DNA of 35,528 bases from Prolixibacteraceae bacterium. Its GTDB lineage: Bacteria; Bacteroidota; Bacteroidia; Bacteroidales; Prolixibacteraceae. Below the pieces are notes generated by a model, which was given only the letters and a program-made list of their open reading frames with translations, had not been told where the DNA came from and did no database searches. The stretch is from assembly GCA_029975525.1 (NCBI GenBank), contig JARKOX010000197.1:1-35528 (forward strand), written 5' to 3'. A program made the translations under genes and the position numbers. This document shows, piece after piece, positions 1 to 7,024 of the stretch; position 1 is the stretch's first letter; each line of letters starts with the position of its first letter.

Positions 1-382
1 CCGCATCGATCTGCTCCTGCGAAAGTTTTCCCTGTTCCACCATTTTCTGTTCGGTAAAGAGTCGGAGTTGTTCTTTCAGGCCCGGGTCGATAACTTCATA
101 CAGCAAAATGGTGTAGATCGCCATAATGATCGAGGCAAACAGGAAGGAGAGCAGCGCAATCACCAGTCCTTGCCCGTAAGTCATGCTTCCGCCCAGCGCT
201 TTGCGGTAGGCCAGCTGGATCAGCACCACCCCCACAATCATAACGCCGTAGCTGGCAAACTGAGCGCCTTTTGAAAAGGGATTGCCGGTTACGTAGAAAA
301 CGACCGATACTAAAATTGAAGCAATGGCAAAGTACAAACCGTACGTCATTGCCGATTTCCAAACAGAGACTTTTTGTTCCAT
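1..382 (-). CDS. DUF4199-family small membrane protein (C-terminus off window)
   Basis: The minus-strand reading frame begins at the ATG complementary to 380-382 (MEQKVSVWKSAMTYG...) and runs open off the left edge, giving 127 residues. At least three hydrophobic segments are visible: about residues 13-30, 44-59 and 72-95. Between them lies a basic, Gly-rich stretch (YRKALGGSMTYGQG), and after the last comes a charged amphipathic tail (LKEQLRLFTEQKMVEQGKLS). This arrangement is typical of DUF4199 proteins, which are common, uncharacterised inner-membrane proteins of Bacteroidota about 160-180 residues long. The function is unknown. A consensus -7 box lies 30 bp upstream. The gene diverges from the SRP RNA and tRNA genes. 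The family call rests on remembered sequence style; the membrane-protein call is more secure. Confidence 0.75.
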   Translation of the reverse strand, partial: MEQKVSVWKSAMTYGLYFAIASILVSVVFYVTGNPFSKGAQFASYGVMIVGVVLIQLAYRKALGGSMTYGQGLVIALLSFLFASIIMAIYTILLYEVIDPGLKEQLRLFTEQKMVEQGKLSQEQIDA

Positions 383-411
383 AATTTTTGATTTTTTAGG
401 AAAAGGTTCAA

Positions 412-419
412 CAAATATA
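412..419 (-). promoter_or_regulatory. Bacteroidota-type -7 promoter element for the DUF4199 gene
   Basis: Read on the minus strand this is TATATTTG, a perfect TAnnTTTG match, about 30 bp upstream of the ATG at 382. No convincing TTG -33 element is visible at the usual spacing. Confidence 0.5.
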
Positions 420-544
420 GGCTATTTTCGGAAACCCATTTGACCATAAATGAAAAAACGGGGCGCTTTGCACTCTCTTTGAAGCGCCAAGCAGCTGAAC
501 CGTTGTACCAAGAGAATAAAATAGCGCCGGAGTGTGCTTTTTTT

Positions 545-574
545 TTGGCAGGTTTCCAATTTTTTCTACTTTTG
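545..574 (+). promoter_or_regulatory. Promoter of the SRP RNA gene
   Basis: A -33 TTG (545-547) and a perfect -7 TACTTTTG (567-574) are separated by 19 bp. This matches the Bacteroidota primary-sigma consensus. The SRP RNA helix starts 5 nt after the -7 element. Confidence 0.8.
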
Positions 575-578
575 CGCC

Positions 579-676
579 GGGTAAGTCCTGTGCGACCAGC
601 TCCTGCCGAATCCCCCCAGGGTCGGAAGGCAGCAAGGGTAGGTGGTTGAGCGGTGCGACACAGGTAGCTTACCCAC
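579..676 (+). ncRNA. ffs: Signal recognition particle RNA, small bacterial (4.5S) type
   Basis: This RNA is the scaffold of the bacterial SRP; it binds Ffh and delivers nascent membrane and secreted proteins to the membrane. The termini GGGTAAG (579-585) and CTTACCC (668-674) pair, followed inward by CCTGTG (587-592) with CACAGG (659-664), giving one long hairpin. The apical region contains GGTCGGAAGGCAGCAAGGG, the conserved GGAA tetraloop and the asymmetric internal loop that binds the Ffh M domain. The length, about 98 nt, suits the Alu-less small form. A run of T follows at about 677-684 and can serve as terminator. The exact ends are estimated from the pairing. Confidence 0.92.
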
Positions 677-721
677 TTTTTTTTGAAAACAAAAGTTCTT
701 GGCGGAAATTTAAAAAAGGTA

Positions 722-752
722 TTGCAGAATCAAAAATTAATTTTTTACTTTG
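722..752 (+). promoter_or_regulatory. Probable promoter of the tRNA-Thr/tRNA-Tyr pair
   Basis: A TTG at 722-724 lies 20 bp upstream of TTACTTTG (745-752). This differs from TAnnTTTG at one position (T for A). It sits about 65 bp before tRNA-Thr and after the T-run that ends the SRP RNA. The two tRNAs are 6 bp apart and are probably co-transcribed from it. Confidence 0.5.
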
Positions 753-819
753 CGCCGCTGTTTTCAGGAAACAGACGTTCTTAAAAACACAGATTCAAAC
801 TGAAAAAATTGAACTAAAT

Positions 820-893
820 GCCGGATTAGCTCAGTTGGCCAGAGCACGTGATTTGTAATCTCGGGGTCGTCAGTTCGAATCTGACATCCGGCT
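820..893 (+). tRNA. tRNA-Thr(TGT)
   Basis: The acceptor stem GCCGGAT (820-826) pairs with ATCCGGC (886-892), and T893 is the discriminator. The D-stem GCTC/GAGC, the anticodon TGT at 854-856 in loop TTTGTAA, the variable loop GGGTC and the T-arm GTCAG-TTCGAAT-CTGAC are all present. CCA is not encoded. The anticodon stem CGTGA/TCTCG (847-851 with 859-863) has one unpaired T-T at its middle position; the remainder is canonical. Confidence 0.95.
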
Positions 894-899
894 CGTAAT

Positions 900-981
900 G
901 GGGAGATTCCAGAGCGGTCAAATGGGGCAGACTGTAAATCTGTTGGCAATGCCTTCGGAGGTTCGAATCCTCCTCTCCCCA
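900..981 (+). tRNA. tRNA-Tyr(GTA), class II with long variable arm
   Basis: The acceptor stem GGGGAGA (900-906) pairs with TCTCCCC (974-980), with discriminator A981. The anticodon GTA is at 934-936 in loop CTGTAAA, closed by CAGA/TCTG. A long variable arm (about 941-958, including GCCTTCGG) and a T-arm with GGTTCGAATCC follow. CCA is not encoded. The gene lies 6 bp after tRNA-Thr. Its segment from the variable arm onward, plus the terminator, is re-used in the tandem repeats immediately downstream. Confidence 0.96.
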
Positions 982-992
982 CCCATTTTTTG

Positions 993-1025
993 AAAAGGAG
1001 TTACTGTTTTGGTAGCTCCTTTTTT
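993..1025 (+). terminator. Rho-independent terminator of the tRNA-Tyr transcript
   Basis: GGAGTTAC (997-1004) pairs with GTAGCTCC (1012-1019, one G-T wobble). The stem is preceded by AAAA and followed by TTTTTT. The same structure recurs at 1141-1174 and 1287-1318. Confidence 0.85.
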
Positions 1026-1286
1026 CGTTTTGAAGATTTTGAAGGAAGCGGAGTTTTTCCAGGAGGCTGTTTTTTTGCCTTCGGCGGTTCTGCCCGCGGC
1101 ATTCCTGTGGAAGAATCCTCCTCTCCCCACCCATTTTTTGAAAAGGAGTTACTGTTTTGGTAGCTCCTTTTTTTGTTTTGAAGATTTTGAAGGAAGCGGA
1201 GTTTTTCCAGGAGACTGTTTATTGCCTTCGGCGGTTCTGCCCGCGGCATTCCTGTGGAAGAATCCTCCTCTCCCCACCCATTTTTG

Positions 1287-1318
1287 AAAAGGAGTTACTA
1301 TTTGGTAGCTCCTTTTTT
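1287..1318. terminator. Third terminator copy, bidirectional; probable 3' end of the PUL operon
   Basis: GGAGTTAC (1291-1298) and GTAGCTCC (1305-1312) pair around a short loop. TTTTTT follows on the plus strand, and AAAA precedes, which reads TTTT on the minus strand. The hairpin could therefore end both the tRNA read-through and the minus-strand PUL transcript, whose last stop codon is at 1508. The 170 bp between 1336 and 1507 show no gene or other clear signal. Confidence 0.55.
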
Positions 1319-1507
1319 CGTTTTGAAGATTTTGGTATCCCGGAGCATCCAGTCTTTAAGTTGTTTGTTGCTGCTCAGAGACCGCCGGAAACCCCAGCAG
1401 ACTCAGTCCCGGTAAAACAAGACTAAGGAGACAGCGATACCATTTTAGTTTCACAGCCTTCACAAACGGATTTTTATTGGTTTAGTTATTACCGGCGGCG
1501 CTTGATT

Positions 1508-3589
1508 TTATTCTTTCCAGATGCACCGGTAATTGAACCGCCGGTTGGGAGCGGTATCGCCATCGGTGCAAAGCGAGATCGGATCTTTGAGTTCAACCGG
1601 ATGATCGGTCCATTTGAAATCGAAAGTAATCTGGTCGCCGGTTAATCCCAGTATTTGCCGGGGAACCGTCAGTTCCAGTTTGTTTCCGGCAGTGTAATAT
1701 TTTAGCTCGGTCACTTCCACCCAGGGATTTTCCGGACGATGGGTGTCGTAACGCATCAGGGAGGTGGTCTGTCCGTCTTTAATCTTTTGATTGATCAAAT
1801 AATCATATCCATACCAGCCTGTCGCCGGATTTTTGTCGGCATCGATCAGCAACAGCATCCAGTTTTCGCCGGTTGAGGCCGAAAGATTCGCTGCTGTTAC
1901 GGCATAAAAACTGATATTCTTTTTATCAACGGCAACTTTCGAGGTGACGATATCGTTTCTTCCGGATTCGTTGACGTAGATTAATCCGCCATATCCTTTG
2001 GCATTTCGATGAAAGGTGTCGCCCCGGGTATCCCGGTATTCGGTCGCAACTGCCTGCCAGTCGGTGAAATTTCCGTCGATCCTGATTTTCTGATATCCCT
2101 TTAATTCCGGCATTGGCCTGACACCCTTGTATTTCCTGATATTCTGAGCCATTTGCATATAGTAGTTGTCGGTATAGCCGCCTTTCATGGGGTGGATGCC
2201 CCGGTTAAATTCGGCATTGTACTGGTCAACGAAGAAGAACGTATTGTCGCGCCCCAGCCAGGGAGTGGTGGGTTTGCCTTCGGGCTGATATTTCCCGGCC
2301 GTCCATTCATTCCAGTCGTTGATGTACAGAAACTCAGGATTAGCAGACAGTGCTTCATTCCATCTTTCCTGAAAATAAATGCCATATCCCTCCGGATTTT
2401 CAACAGTTTTCTCAAGCCAGGGTACATAAGCGGGGTCCGGCATATCGTATTCATTGAGTTTGGGTTGGCCTTTATTTCGCGACCACGATTTGCCGACTCC
2501 CATGTTTTCGCGGGTCATGGTCACCGGATGCTGGGCCGGAGTAACCGCAGCCTGTTCCCGTTTGCCCTGGTGTGTCGATAGTAATTCTTCAGGTTTCATC
2601 GCTTTCACTTTCGGATCGGCCATGCTGTAGCCGAAGCTCCAGTTGTCCTCGGTCCCGACAAAGCGTTTCCCGCCCCATTCGTAATACCCCCACCACATGG
2701 TGCGAAGGGTAAAGAAATTCTTTACTTCCGCCGTGTAATCTATATAAAATTCCTCTGCATAATCGGGATCGCCGTAATGCGGGTTTTTCGGATCGGTTTT
2801 GGCTGCCGGATCGGAATGCGGATTGGGATTTTTTACCCTCACACCATTTGCGTCGATTGAAGGATTGCCATTGTACAACAATAGCGGTTTTCCGTCCCAG
2901 TAAAACCAGAGATCTTTAAACTTTTCCTGCTTGTAAATGCGGTCATATAAATCCTGCACAACGGTAATCACCGGACCGTTGAAGGCCCAAAAGATAAATT
3001 GAGGAACTTTGTTTCCTTCGGCTTTCATCTTTTGCATGGTGCTGAAAGTGACCTCCCATTCGTCCCAATACCGAACGGCATTGGTGACATCCATCACCAG
3101 CACATCGACCCCGGCGTCGGCCAGCATCGACATGTCTTTCCGAATCACGTATTCATCCTGGCTAAGGAAGTAACCCATCTCGGGCTCTCCCCAGTGATAT
3201 GAGCTTTCGGTCCAGAGCGGATGCTTGGCGTCGAGACGGGCTTTGGGATCCGCATTCAGGATTTTGGTCACATCGGCCTGATACGGACTTTTGAAACCGG
3301 TATGATGGCCCTGGGTGTGCCAGGTAATGTAAAAAATGCCGGTTATCCGCCGCTGATCTGACTTTACTGGTCCAACTTCTCCAAAACCGGGCATTGAGCG
3401 CCCCAGCGCGTCGTTTGCCACCCAGGTATCCGGATAAATATCCCGATAATATGATTTCTCCGGAGAATTTAAAGGAACAGCACCGGAAGCACTTTTCTTG
3501 TCTTTCACAAAACCAGAAGTGGCCGCAAAAGTCAATAGCAACACAAAAGCAACCAGCCCGGTTGATTCAAAATTCAGTTTGTTGGTCAT
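1508..3589 (-). CDS. Secreted GH71/GH99-like glycoside hydrolase with C-terminal CBM9-like domain (copy A)
   Basis: The protein has 693 residues. An N-terminal hydrophobic signal (about 10-27) indicates export. Residues about 50-480 look like the TIM-barrel domain of the GH71/GH99-like superfamily. The stretches MLADAGVDVLVMDVTN (D167) and YINDWNEWTAG (E428) are the best candidate active-site regions. Residues about 500-690 resemble a CBM9/DOMON-type beta-sandwich (DGNFTDW, LLLIDADKNPATGWYGYDY, DGDTAPNRRFNY). It is last in the PUL transcript, after the GH106 gene and a 165-bp gap. It is clearly paralogous to the 604-aa product at 7025-8839 but carries extra sequence around residues 240-290 and 310-390. 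GH71 and GH99 members cleave alpha-1,3-glucan or alpha-mannans, but these sequences are distant, so the substrate cannot be assigned. Confidence 0.78.
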   Translation of the reverse strand: MTNKLNFESTGLVAFVLLLTFAATSGFVKDKKSASGAVPLNSPEKSYYRDIYPDTWVANDALGRSMPGFGEVGPVKSDQRRITGIFYITWHTQGHHTGFKSPYQADVTKILNADPKARLDAKHPLWTESSYHWGEPEMGYFLSQDEYVIRKDMSMLADAGVDVLVMDVTNAVRYWDEWEVTFSTMQKMKAEGNKVPQFIFWAFNGPVITVVQDLYDRIYKQEKFKDLWFYWDGKPLLLYNGNPSIDANGVRVKNPNPHSDPAAKTDPKNPHYGDPDYAEEFYIDYTAEVKNFFTLRTMWWGYYEWGGKRFVGTEDNWSFGYSMADPKVKAMKPEELLSTHQGKREQAAVTPAQHPVTMTRENMGVGKSWSRNKGQPKLNEYDMPDPAYVPWLEKTVENPEGYGIYFQERWNEALSANPEFLYINDWNEWTAGKYQPEGKPTTPWLGRDNTFFFVDQYNAEFNRGIHPMKGGYTDNYYMQMAQNIRKYKGVRPMPELKGYQKIRIDGNFTDWQAVATEYRDTRGDTFHRNAKGYGGLIYVNESGRNDIVTSKVAVDKKNISFYAVTAANLSASTGENWMLLLIDADKNPATGWYGYDYLINQKIKDGQTTSLMRYDTHRPENPWVEVTELKYYTAGNKLELTVPRQILGLTGDQITFDFKWTDHPVELKDPISLCTDGDTAPNRRFNYRCIWKE

Positions 3590-3754
3590 GTGTTAAAAGT
3601 TGTCGTTAAATCAGGTTAAAGAATTTGTGGCTTTCAAACTGTGCCCTAGCATCATGAAATGGTTTCGAATTCTCCGTGAAACGGATTCATCCGAATAAGC
3701 CTGACTCGTAAAAACCGCATCACGTTGAAAGTCATTAGAGCTTTTCATTTATTG
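3590..3754. other. Intergenic gap with a 12-bp palindrome
   Basis: This 165-bp gap separates GH106 from the last PUL gene. It contains the inverted repeat CGGATTCATCCG at 3682-3693, which has a 2-bp centre and so is more like a protein-binding site than a hairpin. No TAnnTTTG box or terminator is evident, so the downstream gene is probably read from the main transcript. Confidence 0.3.
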
Positions 3755-6700
3755 TTACTGCACTCCTGAAATCAAAACCGGGCCAAACAGTCCCGATGGT
3801 TGCAGCGGGCTGTCGGCTTTGTATGGATTAACCGGACACCATGTTTTTCGCTGTTCAGCCGGTAAATTCAGATCACCAATCAACCGGTTTACCCACGTGT
3901 TGACCACCTCGATTTGCAGGTCGTTTTCACCGGTTTTCACAAAAGAGGTGATGTCGAGTTGATAGGGAGCCGTCCACAAACCACCAACGTAGTTGCCGTT
4001 GACTGAAACTTTGGCCATGGCTGTGAATCCACCCAGGTCAATCATCACGCGCTGTCCCAGGGGGAGCACTGGCAGCGTAAATTTATTTGTATAAAACGCT
4101 GTTCCGGAATAATATTTAATCCGTTCGTCGGTCGAGGTAGTCCAGTCCTGAAGCGTCTCGAAGACGATCGGTTGTTCGGGGCCCCGCTGAGCCGCATCAA
4201 ACTGAACAGTCCACGGGCCTTTCACCTCGGCCAGAAGGTCGGGATTTGGATAATTGGCTTCCAGTTCCGTTGTTTTTGAGGGGCCGGCCTGGTGACGAAA
4301 AACAACGAATACGCTTTCGTAGGGAGCCAGTTTCAGCGGGACGGCGGTGGTGTTTTCTTTCTGTTCATAGGCGGGCAGCTGGCGTATCGATCCGGTGGTG
4401 GCTTCCCAAAGTTCGGGTTGCAGCCCTTTTACCCGGAACTCGGGAGTTACCAGCCGGGTTTCACCGGTCTGGTTGGTGATAAAGTAAAGCTCGCCGTTGG
4501 GCATCGTGCGGTGGCCGTAATGAATGGTACGGTCTTCGGGCAGTTTGCAGTCGGGCACACAGTTGATTTGTGAGAATGCTTCTTCCATCCTCATCCCGTT
4601 CAGGATCATCCCTTTCCCGAATTTGCGCGATTTGATGGTGGTGCCATCCACGTCACCCCACAACTCGGCGGCCAGCTGCTGCACCTGCTGATCGGCAGCC
4701 GGCTGATTCTGCAAACTGGGCGAACGTTGAGGGGCCGGTCCCATGATCACGGCGCCATCATTTACAAGCTGCTTAATTTTAGCCAGCAGTTCCGGACGCA
4801 TCGTTTCCAGTTTGGGAAGCACCATGATCCGGTATTGGGTTCCGTGCGGCAGGGTAATCAATCCATCCTTCACGGTCATGTATTTTTCGATCACTTCGGC
4901 ATTCATGTAATCGAACTGGTAGCCTACCGGAAGGGCCGGATCAACGATCCCGGTCATCTTCGGGGCATCTTCGCCGATAAAATAGGCCACATCGGCCACG
5001 TTTAAGCCTTGCTGAAGCATGTAGTTGGTCCGTTTCAGGTACGTGGTATACACGTCCATCTGCGTGAACCAGGTGTTTTTGCGGTTAAATTCGTTACCAA
5101 ACCAAGCGTTCACTCCCGGATTTTTATCTTCGTAGGGTTGAGAAATGTAAACATGTAAAAGCGTGTTGTTGATTCCTTCAGCAAAGAAACGGTCACCCCG
5201 CTGTTTGATCACGCCTGGGTAACGGGCAAACGGAGCACCGGCGCAGGTATTCGATTCGGCCGAGATCTTATTCTTTCCGTAGATATGGCCGCACGAAGTA
5301 GCCGCCCGGTTTTCGATATCGCCCAGCTCTCCTTCGCTCCAGAACTCCCCGCCAATCTCGTCTGATTGTCCGCCGTACATCAGAAACTCGCTCGGGAATC
5401 CCCAGTGCCCGTAACATTCGAGCCAGGTCCGCAGCCCGTGCCGATGACTGATGTCACGTAATCCGCCCACATAATCGTAGGCGACTTTGTCGGCCACCAT
5501 GCGGCGCATATCCCAGAGAAAACGATCTGATTCCAACTGGCTTCCCACCACATATCCCTGGTAAACCGGCAAAAATGGAAGGGCACTGTATCCAAAACGT
5601 TGCTCAAACTCTGCCAGAAAATCATCGGTAAAATTCTGCCCTCCGGTTTCATAGCTATCCTGAACGACCACTTTAAAGGTTTTCCGATCAGCTTCCGGAA
5701 TTCGTTTTAAAACTTCACCAATGTACCCCGTAAAATGTTTTTCCACGTGCGCTTTGCTCATTTTGTCCACCTCAAATCCAGTGGATTCGGGTGAGGCGGG
5801 ACCGTTCTTGGTCCCGGTGGGGGTCATCCCGGTACGCAGGACCATCCATTCGCCTTCGGGAACTTCCCAGGTCAGGGTCCCATCGGACGAAACATTCTTG
5901 GAAAGATCGATCACTTTTGTGCCGTCAATCACCATCGACAGGTCGGCAGGTTCGGGTTGTGGTGCCCATTGATACTCGTGCCAGTAAGGCAGGGGCGTCG
6001 GGTGCATTTTGGCCAGCGTTTTTTCGGCATAGCGCTCCACCCGGGGTGATGCAGACAGACGAACTTCCGCCAACCCGGTTCCTGTTTGGGCATTCTTCAC
6101 CATCAGCCGGAAGGAGGTTGCTGTGGTTTCCGGGAAAGAGATCACCACGGGGGCGTAGGGAACAAAACCTACGTTTAGCGCCGGGTTCGACCGGTTTATC
6201 TGGAATTCGGCAAGCGTGCGATACGTGCCGTCGGCATTTTTGACCTGTAGTACCGCCGGAGCGCCCAAGGGTTTTTCGGTCGTCTGCAACGTCAGACTCC
6301 TTGCGGTAAACGGCGCCTTTGCTTCCAGATCCAGGATAAACTCCGCTCCCCCGGGAAAGGAGATCCCGGTTTGCGCATTCCCGTCCAACACACTGGCCAA
6401 TCCGGCCAGCTGGGGCTGCGAAGATATTTTACTGTTGGTTTGATTCAGCATCTGTTGGTCTTCCCGGGGAACCGGCCAGGCAATCACTTTGACATCCTGA
6501 AAAAGTTCGGCGGGCTTCTCCAGTTTTTGAGTCAGCTGCTGCGGCCCTTTTACCCGGAGTTCGGAGGCGGTGAGGAAGCGCATCGCTTCGTTTCCGCTCA
6601 CCCACGGCCCCCCGGATTGGCTCCAGCCCGGCGAATTGAAAATGCCTATCTCGATGTTCAGCTCCGTGGCGGTCTTCAAGGCCGCGTGAAGGATTTCCCA

Positions 6701-6994
6701 CCATTCCGGACTCAACATCTTCACTTTCCCATACGGAACGTCGTCCAACCCGATATTTCCGATGAAGGCGCGGTTAATGCCGGCCTGCTTCATCGATTTA
6801 AGGTCGTTGATCACACCTTCTTTCGAGATATTGTCGGAAATCCAATACCAGTAAACACTGGTCTGAATCGAATCGGGAGGTGTCATGAAGCCGCTTTCCA
6901 GGGCCTGGTCCGAAACTTTTTCATTGTTCGGTACGCAGGCCATCAGCAGAGCTACCAAAAAAAGGCAGGTTGTCAGGTTGATTAAAAATTTCAT
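3755..6994 (-). CDS. GH106 alpha-L-rhamnosidase (lipoprotein)
   Basis: The 1079-residue product would remove terminal alpha-L-rhamnose from oligosaccharides, retaining GH106-type architecture. The signal MKFLINLTTCLFLVALLMAC ends in a lipobox Cys (C20), so it is lipid-anchored. GH106 hallmarks are the N-terminal VYWYWISDNISKEG (47-60), DLKSMKQAGI and FNSPGWSQSGGPW (119-131). Also seen are VVVQDSYETGG (E449), WLECYGHWGFPSEF (E526) and ISAESNTCAG (E580). E449 and E580 lie 131 residues apart, close to the spacing I recall for the catalytic pair of characterised BT0986, and I take them as catalytic. The C-terminal ~150 residues form a GH2-like sugar-binding beta-sandwich (GTAFYTNKF, VSVNGNYVGGLWTAPYQLDIT). 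It lies 30 bp after the second GH71/99-like gene. Its GC looks higher than that of the sigma/SusC end of the locus. Confidence 0.92.
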   Translation of the reverse strand: MKFLINLTTCLFLVALLMACVPNNEKVSDQALESGFMTPPDSIQTSVYWYWISDNISKEGVINDLKSMKQAGINRAFIGNIGLDDVPYGKVKMLSPEWWEILHAALKTATELNIEIGIFNSPGWSQSGGPWVSGNEAMRFLTASELRVKGPQQLTQKLEKPAELFQDVKVIAWPVPREDQQMLNQTNSKISSQPQLAGLASVLDGNAQTGISFPGGAEFILDLEAKAPFTARSLTLQTTEKPLGAPAVLQVKNADGTYRTLAEFQINRSNPALNVGFVPYAPVVISFPETTATSFRLMVKNAQTGTGLAEVRLSASPRVERYAEKTLAKMHPTPLPYWHEYQWAPQPEPADLSMVIDGTKVIDLSKNVSSDGTLTWEVPEGEWMVLRTGMTPTGTKNGPASPESTGFEVDKMSKAHVEKHFTGYIGEVLKRIPEADRKTFKVVVQDSYETGGQNFTDDFLAEFEQRFGYSALPFLPVYQGYVVGSQLESDRFLWDMRRMVADKVAYDYVGGLRDISHRHGLRTWLECYGHWGFPSEFLMYGGQSDEIGGEFWSEGELGDIENRAATSCGHIYGKNKISAESNTCAGAPFARYPGVIKQRGDRFFAEGINNTLLHVYISQPYEDKNPGVNAWFGNEFNRKNTWFTQMDVYTTYLKRTNYMLQQGLNVADVAYFIGEDAPKMTGIVDPALPVGYQFDYMNAEVIEKYMTVKDGLITLPHGTQYRIMVLPKLETMRPELLAKIKQLVNDGAVIMGPAPQRSPSLQNQPAADQQVQQLAAELWGDVDGTTIKSRKFGKGMILNGMRMEEAFSQINCVPDCKLPEDRTIHYGHRTMPNGELYFITNQTGETRLVTPEFRVKGLQPELWEATTGSIRQLPAYEQKENTTAVPLKLAPYESVFVVFRHQAGPSKTTELEANYPNPDLLAEVKGPWTVQFDAAQRGPEQPIVFETLQDWTTSTDERIKYYSGTAFYTNKFTLPVLPLGQRVMIDLGGFTAMAKVSVNGNYVGGLWTAPYQLDITSFVKTGENDLQIEVVNTWVNRLIGDLNLPAEQRKTWCPVNPYKADSPLQPSGLFGPVLISGVQ

Positions 6995-7024
6995 AATTGG
7001 CTGGTTTATTTGTTTATGTTTGTT

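Larger units (their letters stand above)
965..1335. repeat. Tandem repeat built from the tRNA-Tyr 3' half plus terminator (about 2.5 copies, 147-148 bp period)
   Basis: Copy 1 (965-1112) begins inside the real tRNA-Tyr at GAATCCTCCTCTCCCC; copy 2 is 1113-1259 and copy 3, truncated, is 1260-1335. Each later copy reproduces the tRNA tail and terminator. In front of the tail it carries TGCCTTCGGCGGTTC, which differs by one base from the tRNA's own TGCCTTCGGAGGTTC. In these copies a 22-bp insertion splits the T-loop sequence. The insertion consists of two adjacent mini-hairpins, TGCCCGCGGCA and TTCCTGTGGAA. A spacer rich in T and AAGATTTTG follows each terminator. The copies are near-identical, suggesting recent duplication or homogenisation. 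The open frames through the array (for example 1009-1287) are by-products of the repetition. Confidence 0.9.

Noticed and set aside
965-1335. CRISPR array
   Set aside because: The period is about 147 bp with near-identical full units, there are no short repeats with unique spacers, and no cas genes are present.
1009-1426. Overlapping open frames with repeated peptide segments across the tRNA-Tyr repeat array
   Set aside because: They arise because the repeat unit is lengthened in tandem with few stops. They overlap tRNA-tail and terminator sequences and have no ribosome-binding site or family resemblance.
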